Assembly: GCA_017624795.1 (NCBI GenBank)
Contig: JAGAMJ010000113.1
Coordinates: 1-11,161, forward strand
Direction: 5' to 3'
Length of the DNA: 11,161 nucleotides
Source: Clostridia bacterium
Lineage (GTDB): Bacteria > Bacillota > Clostridia > Oscillospirales > CAG-272
Shown here: positions 1-6,187 of the stretch, one piece after another
Numbering within the stretch: position 1 is the stretch's first letter
Layout: the number at the start of each line of letters is the position of its first letter
The notes under the pieces: model-generated
The model's input: the letters and a program-made list of their open reading frames with translations, nothing else
Told to the model about the DNA's origin: nothing
The model's database searches: none
Translations under genes and position numbers: made by a program

Positions 1-52
1 CAGAGGTTTTCGGTGTGTGGGTGAATTTGTTTTTCGCGGGGCGAAAAACAAA

Positions 53-90
53 GAGGGAGAGCCCCCTTTTGCAAAAGGGGGCTCTCCCTC
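53..90 (-). terminator. Rho-independent terminator of the LRR lipoprotein gene (38-bp perfect palindrome)
   Basis: A perfect inverted repeat with 18-bp arms (53-70 and 73-90) around a GC centre. The innermost ten bases TTTTGCAAAA are themselves palindromic. Read on the minus strand, the stem is followed at once by a T-rich tail (TTTGTTTTTCG, complement of 52-42), which gives a canonical intrinsic terminator about 130 bases after the stop of the LRR gene. The plus-strand side has no T tract, so the direction is clear. The arm sequence (GGGAG/CTCCC cores) resembles the mobile hairpin elements elsewhere in the window and may derive from one. Confidence 0.75.
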
Positions 91-221
91 TACGGGGCAA
101 GAGCCAAAAAACAGTGCATTAAGCGCGGTTTTTGTGCTTGGTTGCTGTCTTTTCCGTGCGGTTTGCTTTGCTTTGTAAAATCCTTGTTTTTGGGGCTTGT
201 CGCCCATTCCCCGCTCTGCGC

Positions 222-902
222 TTACGAAGCGGTGCGTTCCCACTTGCCGCCAACGTAGGTGGCGGTCAGATAGGTCGCCGCCAGCGCGGCGCTGTTGAGA
301 TCGGTGGCTGCGATGGGTGTGCTGACCAGATCGGCGTTGACGATGGCGACGGTGCTCCACCCCGTCTTGCTTTCAAAGCTCACGGCAGAGAGCTTGCCAC
401 AATCCTTAAAGGTGTCGCCGCCAATGTAGCACACGTTTGCGGGAATGGCGATCGCGGTCAGCTCGCCGCACTTGCAGAAGGCACTGTTTTCAATGGTGGA
501 AAGCTGACTGCCCGTGGCAAAGGTGACGCTTTTCAGCTGCGTGCAGGCGTAGAACGCATACGTTCCGATCGAGGTCACGGTCGCGGGGATCGTGATCGAG
601 TTCAGCGCGCTGCACGAGTTGAACGCCCAGGTGCCGACGGTGCCGAGCTGGCTGCCCTCGCCAAAGGTGACGCTTGATAGCTGCGTGCACGAGCTGAACG
701 CGTACGTTGCGATGGACGTCACGCTCGCGGGAAGATCAAGAACAACAAGACTGCTGCACGAGCCCAACGCGCGCTCGCTGATGGCGGTCAGCTGACTGCC
801 CTCGGCAAAGTCAAGTCTTACAAGGCGCTTGCAGCCGTAAAACGCGTACTTGCCAAGGGTGGTCACGCTTGGCGGTATGGTTGACGGTGGCAAGGTTCTC
901 AC
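222..902 (-). pseudogene. C-terminal part of a frameshifted BspA-like LRR lipoprotein
   Basis: This frame continues the leucine-rich repeats of the upstream part (811-1758). It has six or so LRR_5-type units of about 23 residues, each with the pattern IPxSVTxIGxYAFxxCxxLxSVxF, and ends at a TAA at 222-224. The frame opens at a GTG at 902, but residues before the IPPSV motif are out-of-frame readings of the upstream LRR. No ribosome binding site of note precedes it, so it is almost certainly not translated independently. Removing one T at 881-882 joins the two frames: 1537 bases from the TTG at 1758 to 222 become 1536, exactly 512 codons, and the junction reads as a normal TVTIPPSV repeat. The last ~50 residues lose the repeat pattern and form a non-LRR tail. 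Either a real frameshift or a consensus error could explain this. Confidence 0.8.
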
Positions 903-1758
903 AGCTGTGGAACGCCCAATCGCCGATGGTGTTCAGGCGGCTGCCCGTCACGAAGATGACGCTTGAAAGGCGCAGGCAATAGTGGAACGCCTTCTCGCCA
1001 ATGGCGGTTACGCTTGTGGGAATGGTAACGGTACTGAGCTTGCTGCAATTGAAAAACGCGTTCGCGCCGATCTTTGTGATCCCTTCGGGAATATAGACCG
1101 AGGTGATGAGCTTTTCCTGAAACGCGTTTGCCGCGATGGCGGTGACGGGCTTGCCATCGAAGGTGTCCGCGATCACGATTTTAAGCGCGTCGCCCGTGTA
1201 GCCCGTGACCTCGGCGTGGTCCTCATAAGAAAGATAAGTGATCCCCTCGGTGGGGCCGATGGATTCCTTGCAGACGGTGCAGATGCCGTTCTCGCCCTCG
1301 GTATGCTCTTCTCTGCCGAAGGTGGCGTCACAGTTGCTGCACTGGAACCAATGGTGAGAGCCGCTTTGCCGATAGGTGGTTTCGTAGGCGTGCGGCGTGA
1401 TCGCAAGCGTTGTGGTCTGCACCTTGCCGCAAGAGGTGCAGGTTCTTGTTTCGATGCCGGAATGGGTGCAGGTGGCAGCGTTTTTGACGACCTTATAGGT
1501 GTGCTGATCGCCCGTGCGCCAATCTACCGCGCCACATTCCGAGCAGGTGCGGTAATACGTGCGCTGATCGCAGCTGATGGTTTGATCGGTGCTGTAACTG
1601 ACGTAATCGCCATAGGTATGCGTGTGCGTGTTTTCATAAGTGGGAGAGCCGTTTTCGCCCCCGCTTGGGCCATTACCGATATTGCTTTCCTTTTGGCACG
1701 CGCAAAGCACACACAAAAGGGCAAGCCAAAGGCAAAAAAGAAGTGCAAGCTTTTTCAA
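811..1758 (-). CDS. BspA-like LRR surface lipoprotein, N-terminal part (frameshifted at ~881)
   Basis: Probable cell-surface lipoprotein; the ligand is unknown. From a TTG start at 1758 the protein opens with a classic lipoprotein signal: MKK, a hydrophobic stretch (about residues 4-18) and a lipobox LCAC with the lipidated Cys at 21. A low-complexity G/S/N/T linker follows, then four CxxC knuckles (72/75, 107/110, 140/143, 160/163) that look like two zinc-ribbon-type modules, then from about residue 170 LRR_5 (BspA) repeats. The TTG is chosen because GGAGAG sits six bases upstream and because the in-frame ATG at 1791 overlaps the -10 box of a strong promoter (1790-1818), so it cannot lie in that transcript. 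After residue ~292 the frame leaves the LRR pattern and reads 23 unrelated residues to a stop at 811. The natural product would be about 511 residues ending at 222. BspA-type LRR proteins often bind host or bacterial surfaces; that role is family knowledge, not shown here. Confidence 0.82.
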   Translation of the reverse strand: MKKLALLFCLWLALLCVLCACQKESNIGNGPSGGENGSPTYENTHTHTYGDYVSYSTDQTISCDQRTYYRTCSECGAVDWRTGDQHTYKVVKNAATCTHSGIETRTCTSCGKVQTTTLAITPHAYETTYRQSGSHHWFQCSNCDATFGREEHTEGENGICTVCKESIGPTEGITYLSYEDHAEVTGYTGDALKIVIADTFDGKPVTAIAANAFQEKLITSVYIPEGITKIGANAFFNCSKLSTVTIPTSVTAIGEKAFHYCLRLSSVIFVTGSRLNTIGDWAFHSCENLATVNHTAKRDHPWQVRVLRLQAPCKT

Positions 1759-1789
1759 GAGGTTCTCTCCTTCCCCATCAATTTCCTTC

Positions 1790-1818
1790 ATTTTAACATA
1801 AAATTAAAAATTTGTAAA
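1790..1818 (-). promoter_or_regulatory. SigA-type promoter of the LRR lipoprotein gene
   Basis: On the minus strand, TTTACA (1813-1818) and TAAAAT (1790-1795) are separated by exactly 17 bases of nearly pure A/T. The predicted start of transcription is about 1783, giving a leader of ~25 bases with GGAGAG before the TTG start at 1758. The -10 box overlaps the alternative ATG at 1789-1791, which settles the start choice. Confidence 0.75.
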
Positions 1819-1844
1819 GTGGGATAAAGGAAAGCGACAGGAAA

Positions 1845-1880
1845 GCCGCCCTGCCATCGAAAAAACGACAGCAGGGCGGC
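1845..1880. terminator. GC-rich hairpin in the spacer, possible back-up terminator
   Basis: Perfect 10-bp stem GCCGCCCTGC (1845-1854) with GCAGGGCGGC (1871-1880) around a 16-base A-rich loop. Tails are only moderately T-rich on either strand (GTTTCTTATT on plus, TTTCCTG on minus). It lies between the acyl-CoA synthetase terminator and the LRR promoter, so it could stop read-through into the LRR gene. The termination role is inferred. Confidence 0.45.
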
Positions 1881-1899
1881 GTTTCTTATTGTAACAGAA

Positions 1900-1922
1900 A
1901 ACCACGCGATAGTCGCGTGGTT
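1900..1922. repeat. Short perfect hairpin (10-bp stem, 3-base loop)
   Basis: AACCACGCGA (1900-1909) pairs perfectly with TCGCGTGGTT (1913-1922) around the loop TAG. No T tract follows on either strand, so a terminator is unlikely; it is more like a REP-type extragenic palindrome. No second copy was seen in the window. Confidence 0.45.
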
Positions 1923-1988
1923 CAAAAGAGGCTATTACTGGTGAGGAGAAAGGAAGCAATCGAAAAGTGCAGGAAGTTTTTATGAAAA

Positions 1989-2112
1989 GGCTCCCTTGTG
2001 CAAAGGGAGCTCCCGCAAAGCGGGTGAGGGATTGTTTTGCAACGATTTTTGCTTTTTAACAATCCCTCCGTCACGGCTTGCACCGTGCCACCTCCCTTTA
2101 GACAAGGGAGGC
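1989..2112. mobile_element. MITE-like structured repeat element, ~124 bp, non-coding
   Basis: The ends form a near-perfect terminal inverted repeat (GGCTCCCTTGTG at 1989-2000 against the complement of 2101-2112, 10 of 12 matching). Inside, GAGGGATTGTT (2026-2036) pairs perfectly with AACAATCCCTC (2058-2068). Four local hairpins decorate it: 1990-1997/2003-2010, 2012-2016/2020-2024, 2072-2076/2083-2087 and 2091-2098/2104-2111. The open frames across it are just translations of these palindromes. Design and sequence (CCACCTCCCTT...AAGGGAGG) resemble the element at 10741-10935, so both probably belong to related non-autonomous families. No transposase is nearby and no target-site duplication is obvious. 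Confidence 0.65.
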
Positions 2113-2225
2113 AATAGAGCAAAAAACCGTTTACGGGTAGCAAGTAAAAATTGCATGGCTGGCAGAGGCCAATAAAAAGCGCACTTGCGCGCCGCCAATA
2201 GTATTAGGGCTCTGCCCGAACTGAA

Positions 2226-2250
2226 ATACCCCCCGCTATGCGGGGGGTAT
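2226..2250 (-). terminator. Terminator of the acyl-CoA synthetase gene
   Basis: Perfect 11-bp stem ATACCCCCCGC (2226-2236) with GCGGGGGGTAT (2240-2250) and a 3-base loop, eight bases after the stop codon of the synthetase. The T tract on the minus strand is short (TATTTCAG), so efficiency may be moderate; position and a seven-pair G/C-run stem support the call. Confidence 0.7.
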
Positions 2251-2258
2251 TATTGCGT

Positions 2259-3959
2259 TTATTTGACCAGGTGACGCTTGATCTTGCGGCTGGTGGTTTT
2301 CTCAAACTCCTCGTCGCGCAGCTCCAACGCCTTGATCTTTTTGAAGGAGGCGATCTTTTTGTTGATCGCGGCGATCTTTTCGTCGATCACCTTGTAGATC
2401 TGCTCGTTTGTCGCGCCCTCGGGAAAGAGGTCGCGGTTGGGGTAGACCACGGCGGTCAGGTTCACGGTTTCGCCGTCCGCGCCCTTTCTGCCGACCACCA
2501 CGCACTCGGCGATCTCCTCGATCGCTTCCAGATACTCCTCGATCTCCTCGGGGAAGACGTTCTTGCCGTTTTCCAGCACGATCACGGATTTCAGACGTCC
2601 CGTGATGTAGATATAGCCGTCCGCGTCCATATAGCCGACGTCGCCCGTGCGGTACCAGCCGTCCTCGGTGAAGGCGGTGGCGTTGGCTTCGTCGTTGTTG
2701 TAGTAGCCAAGCATCACGTTCTCGCCCTTTACCTGGATCTCGCCCTCGACAAAGCCGCTTTCTCCCATCGCGCCGTCGGCGATGCGCGCCTCACAGCAGG
2801 GCACGGCGGGGCCGACCGAGCCGCGGCGCTGCGCGAAATAGGGGGAAACCGAGATGAGCGGTGAGCATTCGGTGATGCCGTAGCCCTCGCAGATCTGAAT
2901 ACCGAAGGAATAGAAGTTCTTCACCATCTCGGGGTTTAAGGGCGCGCCGCCGCAGATGATCTTGCACAGCTCTCCGCCGAACGCCGAAAGCACCGAGGCA
3001 AACAGCTTGCGGCGCAGGTCAAGTCCGACCTTCTTCATCGTATTCGATACGGGGATCATACGGCGAAGGAGCTTATCCTTGCCGCGCTTTTTGGCACTGT
3101 CCCAGATGCGCTTGTAGATGGTGTTGACGAACAGCGGCACCAGGATCAGCGCGGTGGGCTTCACTTCATTGATGTTACGCATCAGGTTGCGCAGACTGTC
3201 GTTGATGCCGACCTCGATGCCGTATATCAAGCTTGCCACCATGATCGTCATTTCGTAGGTGTGATGCAGCGGCAGCACCGACAGCGTGCGATCCTCGCCG
3301 CTGAAATTGACCGACGCGCAAGCGGCGTTTGCGGTGGCGATGATGTTATGCTCGCACAGCATCACGCACTTGCTCGTGCCCGTTGTGCCCGACGTAAAGA
3401 GCATTACGGCAAGGTTTTTGCTATCGCGATCGGGGATCGTGTAGCCCGCTTCCAGCTCCTTTTTGCCACGCTCGATCACGCTTGCAAGCGAGATGACCGT
3501 GTCGCCGTTCTCGCTATCCTCGCTCGGTGCAAAGGGGATAAAGCGGCGCAGCGACGGGTGCTTGCCGATCGCGTTCGCGATCTTTTCGTTGAAGGAGGGA
3601 GCATAGAAGATCGCCTCTGCCTCAACGCCCGCAAGGAACCCCCCGATCTCGCCGATGGCAAGCTCCTTGTCCATGGGGATAATGACGCCGCCCGACGCAA
3701 CGGTGGCAAAATAGGAGGCGACCCACATATGGGAGGTGTCGCCGATGACGGCGATGCGCTTGCCTGCAAGCCCCAACGCGGTAAGCCCCGCGGCGATGGC
3801 GGTGATCTCTTTTGCAAAATCGCCGTAAGAGAGGGTTTCAAAGCTCTTCCCCACGGGATATTTGAAGGCGACCTTGTCACCGCGCCCCTCGCAGATCTTG
3901 ACCAGATCCTTGAAGGAGGAAATTTCGGGATAGATGCGCGGATTTTTTTTCACGTTCAT
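2259..3959 (-). CDS. AMP-binding long-chain fatty acid--CoA ligase family protein
   Basis: Predicted acyl-CoA synthetase of the adenylate-forming (ANL) superfamily, 566 residues. It would activate a fatty acid with ATP to an acyl-adenylate and transfer it to CoA, probably in the cytoplasm or at the inner membrane face. Visible motifs: the phosphate-binding loop FTSGTTGTSK (188-197), GYGITE (359-364), the YRTGD motif (436-440), GRLK hinge (454-457) and the C-terminal TTSRKIKR with probable catalytic Lys 559. Length fits bacterial FACL enzymes and there are no membrane segments. The start at 3959 (MNVKKNPR) has GAGGT upstream and two good promoters; a longer in-frame reading to 4214 would run through both promoters and is rejected. 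It is a single-gene unit ending at the 2226 hairpin. The exact substrate (long-chain fatty, aryl or other acid) cannot be read from sequence; FadD-like is the best fit. Confidence 0.9.
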   Translation of the reverse strand: MNVKKNPRIYPEISSFKDLVKICEGRGDKVAFKYPVGKSFETLSYGDFAKEITAIAAGLTALGLAGKRIAVIGDTSHMWVASYFATVASGGVIIPMDKELAIGEIGGFLAGVEAEAIFYAPSFNEKIANAIGKHPSLRRFIPFAPSEDSENGDTVISLASVIERGKKELEAGYTIPDRDSKNLAVMLFTSGTTGTSKCVMLCEHNIIATANAACASVNFSGEDRTLSVLPLHHTYEMTIMVASLIYGIEVGINDSLRNLMRNINEVKPTALILVPLFVNTIYKRIWDSAKKRGKDKLLRRMIPVSNTMKKVGLDLRRKLFASVLSAFGGELCKIICGGAPLNPEMVKNFYSFGIQICEGYGITECSPLISVSPYFAQRRGSVGPAVPCCEARIADGAMGESGFVEGEIQVKGENVMLGYYNNDEANATAFTEDGWYRTGDVGYMDADGYIYITGRLKSVIVLENGKNVFPEEIEEYLEAIEEIAECVVVGRKGADGETVNLTAVVYPNRDLFPEGATNEQIYKVIDEKIAAINKKIASFKKIKALELRDEEFEKTTSRKIKRHLVK

Positions 3960-4016
3960 AATCGTACCTCTTTCCGTACAACGCCTCGCCGCGCACGACG
4001 AAGCATGATCATATTT

Positions 4017-4045
4017 ATTGTAACACGAAGGGGCTGTAATGTCAA
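4017..4045 (-). promoter_or_regulatory. Promoter P2 of the acyl-CoA synthetase gene
   Basis: On the minus strand, a consensus TTGACA (4040-4045) and TACAAT (4017-4022) are spaced by 17 bases. Predicted start of transcription is near 4010, about 50 bases upstream of the ATG at 3959. Confidence 0.75.
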
Positions 4046-4100
4046 GAAAAAGGGGGAAACCCGCAGTGAAAAGAGGGCGCCCTTTTTCGACACAGCAATA

Positions 4101-4116
4101 TGTTGACAAGTCAACA
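4101..4116. promoter_or_regulatory. Palindromic operator candidate at the P1 start site
   Basis: TGTTGAC-AA-GTCAACA is a perfect dyad with 7-bp arms. It starts a few bases downstream of the P1 -10 box and so covers the predicted start of transcription, a typical repressor position. The GTTGA/TCAAC half-sites resemble MarR-type operators, and a repressor sensing fatty acid or acyl-CoA would make sense for this gene. The regulator is not in the window; its family is inference. Confidence 0.5.
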
Positions 4117-4121
4117 AGTTT

Positions 4122-4150
4122 ATTATACCGCGTTTTCCTCTGTTTGTCAA
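4122..4150 (-). promoter_or_regulatory. Promoter P1 of the acyl-CoA synthetase gene (perfect consensus)
   Basis: TTGACA (4145-4150) and TATAAT (4122-4127) on the minus strand with exactly 17 bases between them, a full sigma-A consensus. The predicted start is about 4115, inside the palindrome 4101-4116. A 7-bp dyad, ATCTTTT-TG-AAAAGAT (4152-4167), lies directly upstream of the -35 box. The strong promoter plus operator arrangement suggests tight negative control. Confidence 0.75.
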
Positions 4151-4193
4151 TATCTTTTTGAAAAGATGTGAAAAAGAGAGGGGGCTTGCTTAT

Positions 4194-4300
4194 CGACCAA
4201 CAACGGAGCAGCACACGATCCCGTAGGGGGCGACGTCCTCGTAAGGAGCGAAGCGACGGAATAGCGAGCCCGCGAGCGTCCGCCCCGCATCTGCGACCAA
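4194..4300. repeat. Dispersed intergenic repeat, copy 1
   Basis: The segment CGACCAACAACGGAGCAGCACACGA..., followed by CCGTAGGGGG and CGACGTCCTCG, matches the block at 10567-10610 (CGACCGAGCAGCGCACGA..., CCGTAGGGG, CGACGTCCTCG). The second half contains an imperfect complement (CGCGAGCGTCCGCCCC, 4271-4286) of the first. It lies between the terminator of the membrane protein and promoter P1. No coding sense was found. It looks like a non-autonomous repeat found several times in this genome. Confidence 0.55.
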
Positions 4301-4301
4301 C

Positions 4302-4329
4302 AAAAAAGCTCCCCCGTAGGGGGAGCTTT
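4302..4329 (-). terminator. Terminator of the parA-parB-serS operon
   Basis: An 11-bp perfect stem AAAGCTCCCCC (4305-4315) with GGGGGAGCTTT (4319-4329), loop GTA. Read on the minus strand it is followed by a run of T (complement of 4302-4307). It begins five bases after the stop codon of the membrane protein gene and closes the operon. Confidence 0.9.
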
Positions 4330-4333
4330 CGCT

Positions 4334-4888
4334 TTATTTTAACAGATTGTCGACCAAACCTAGCACAACAGGCGTCAGCTTGATGAGCATGATCGCAAGC
4401 ACCACGGTGAGCACCGCGGTCAGCACAAGCCCCAAGACGCCGTTCCCTTTTTTGTCAAAACGGAGCTCGGCGCGGTATTTTGCTTCCTCGGTGATATAAA
4501 ACCGTTCTTGCTGCGCGGCGTTCTCTGCCGCATCGTCTGTGGACTCGTCCTCATTTGATTTTTGTGCCGACGCGCAAAGAACGATCTTTTTTAACATCGC
4601 GTTGTGCCGTAATTCAAAGCGGTACAGCGGATTTTTGTCAAGCCCCAATTCACCAAGCGTCTTTGCCGTTTCGCTCGTGTGCGCCTCAGCGCGCAGAATG
4701 GCGCGAACGATAGCACCGGGCACCAGATTTTGATAGAGCATATACAGCGAAGCCAGCAGGATCCCGATGCAAAGGCCAAGGATCACGTTCCGTATTGTGG
4801 CAAGCGTCGCCGCGTCGACGCTGAAATGAACGTAATCCCTTGCCTCGATCGTGAAGACCGAGGCAAGGGAAAGCATTTTTTGCGTCAT
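4334..4888 (-). CDS. Small two-helix membrane protein downstream of serS, function unknown
   Basis: 184 residues, no family recognised. Two clear hydrophobic helices are visible: about residues 33-55 and 150-177. The ~95 residues between them are soluble, with a basic, helical first half and an acidic low-complexity patch (about 110-128, rich in D, E, N, Q and A). The first ~30 residues are amphiphilic and there is no cleavable signal peptide. The ATG lies one base after the serS stop (TAA-T-ATG), with GGAG inside the serS end, so translation is probably coupled and the protein is made with SerRS, ParB and ParA. The operon terminator follows five bases after its stop. Its role is open: a membrane partner of the partition machinery or an unrelated passenger are both possible. 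Existence as a real gene is well supported by length, ribosome binding site and tight packing. Confidence 0.85.
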   Translation of the reverse strand: MTQKMLSLASVFTIEARDYVHFSVDAATLATIRNVILGLCIGILLASLYMLYQNLVPGAIVRAILRAEAHTSETAKTLGELGLDKNPLYRFELRHNAMLKKIVLCASAQKSNEDESTDDAAENAAQQERFYITEEAKYRAELRFDKKGNGVLGLVLTAVLTVVLAIMLIKLTPVVLGLVDNLLK

Positions 4889-4889
4889 A

Positions 4890-6170
4890 TTACTTCTCCG
4901 GACGGATCACGGTGCAGCCCATGTAAGGTTGCAGTGCCTCGGGAATGGTCACGGTGCCGTCCTCGTTTTGATAGTTTTCCAAAATAGCGGCAACGGTGCG
5001 GCCTACGGCAACGCCCGAGCCGTTCAGGGTGTGCACCAGACGGGGCTTGTCCTTGGGGCTCTCGCGGTAGCGGATATTCGCGCGGCGCGCCTGATAATCC
5101 TCAAAGTCCGAGCAGGACGAGATCTCAACGTAACGGCCGTAGGAGGGCATCCAGACCTCAATATCGTAGGTCATGGCGCTGGAAAAGCCCAGGTCGCCTG
5201 TGGAGAGCTGTACCACGCGGTAAGGCAGTCCCAGCCCCTGCAAAACGCGCTCTGCGTCGTTTGTGAGCTTTTCCAGCTCATCATAGGAGCTTTCGGGCGT
5301 GGTGAACTTGACAAGCTCGACCTTGTTGAACTGATGCTGACGGATAAGCCCGCGCGTATCTCTGCCCGCAGAGCCCGCCTCTGCGCGGAAGCAAGCCGAG
5401 TAAGCGCAGTAGGAAATGGGCAGCTCCGCACCGTCCAGAATATCGTCGCGGTGCATATTCGTGACGGGAACCTCGGCTGTGGGGATCAGGAAGCAGTCGT
5501 TGTTTGCCACGCGGAAGGCGTCCTCCTCGAATTTGGGGAGCTGTCCCGTGCCCTTCATCGAATCGCGATTGACCATAAAGGGCGGGAAGATCTCGGTGTA
5601 GCCGTGATCGGTGTGCGTGTCAAGGTAATAGTTGATGACAGCGCGCTCCAAACGCGAGCCCATACCGCGGTAAACGTGGAAGCGTGTACCCGTGATCTTG
5701 GCAGCTGTGTCGGGGTCAAGGATCTTTAGATCCTTGCCGATATCCCAATGCGCCTTGGGCTCAAAGCCAAACTCGCGCGGCTCGCTCCAACGGCGCAGCT
5801 CCTTGTTCTCGGAATCGTCCTTGCCAACGGGCACGGTTTCGTTGGGCATATTCGGGATCGAAAGCAAAAGCATTTGAATTTCGCTGTCAATGGCGTCGAT
5901 CTTCTCGGTTTCTGCCTTTACGGTTTCGGAAAGCACCTTCATTTCGGCAAAAATGGGTGCCACGTCCTTCCCCTCTTTCTTAAAAAGAGGGATCTGCTTG
6001 GAAATTTTGTTTTGCTCCGCCTTTTTTGCCTCGGTATCGGCGATCAGCGCGCGGCGCTCGACGTCAAGTTGAAGCAGGCGGTCGATCTCGGCGCTGTAAT
6101 CCTTTTGGCGGGTTGCAAGACGCTCTTTGGCGTATTTGGGGTTTTCTTTGATGCGTTTGATATCTAACAT
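4890..6170 (-). CDS. serS: Serine--tRNA ligase
   Basis: Class II aminoacyl-tRNA synthetase that charges tRNA-Ser (and tRNA-Sec where present) with serine in the cytoplasm. 426 residues, the usual bacterial length. The N-terminal ~100 residues are the charged antiparallel coiled-coil arm that grips the long variable arm of tRNA-Ser. The catalytic core shows motif 1 (GYTEIFPPFMV, 190-200), the serine-site TAEVPVT (231-237), motif 2 (261-281, FRAEAGSAGRDTRG then HQF) and motif 3 (GSGVAVGRTVAAILEN, 384-399). The start MLDIKRIKENP at 6170 has AAAGGA seven bases upstream and the family-typical N-terminus; a longer frame to 6221 would run into parB. It begins 17 bases after the parB stop, so it is the third gene of the parA operon. 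No T-box leader lies in front of it, so its expression appears tied to the partition operon. Confidence 0.97.
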   Translation of the reverse strand: MLDIKRIKENPKYAKERLATRQKDYSAEIDRLLQLDVERRALIADTEAKKAEQNKISKQIPLFKKEGKDVAPIFAEMKVLSETVKAETEKIDAIDSEIQMLLLSIPNMPNETVPVGKDDSENKELRRWSEPREFGFEPKAHWDIGKDLKILDPDTAAKITGTRFHVYRGMGSRLERAVINYYLDTHTDHGYTEIFPPFMVNRDSMKGTGQLPKFEEDAFRVANNDCFLIPTAEVPVTNMHRDDILDGAELPISYCAYSACFRAEAGSAGRDTRGLIRQHQFNKVELVKFTTPESSYDELEKLTNDAERVLQGLGLPYRVVQLSTGDLGFSSAMTYDIEVWMPSYGRYVEISSCSDFEDYQARRANIRYRESPKDKPRLVHTLNGSGVAVGRTVAAILENYQNEDGTVTIPEALQPYMGCTVIRPEK

Positions 6171-6187
6171 AAGATTTTTCCTTTCAA

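Noticed and set aside
982..1827. 281-residue plus-strand reading frame
   Set aside because: It is antisense to the LRR lipoprotein, whose signal peptide, Cys pairs and LRR pattern are unmistakable; the plus frame shows no domain.
1922..2198. Small minus-strand reading frames in the spacer
   Set aside because: They translate the hairpin-rich repeat element; no ribosome binding site or domain.
3261..4106. 281-residue plus-strand reading frame
   Set aside because: It is antisense to the acyl-CoA synthetase and runs through its promoter region; it has no recognisable motif.
3960..4214. N-terminal extension of the acyl-CoA synthetase
   Set aside because: It would span two consensus promoters and the operator palindrome; the start at 3959 has a ribosome binding site and the typical N-terminus.
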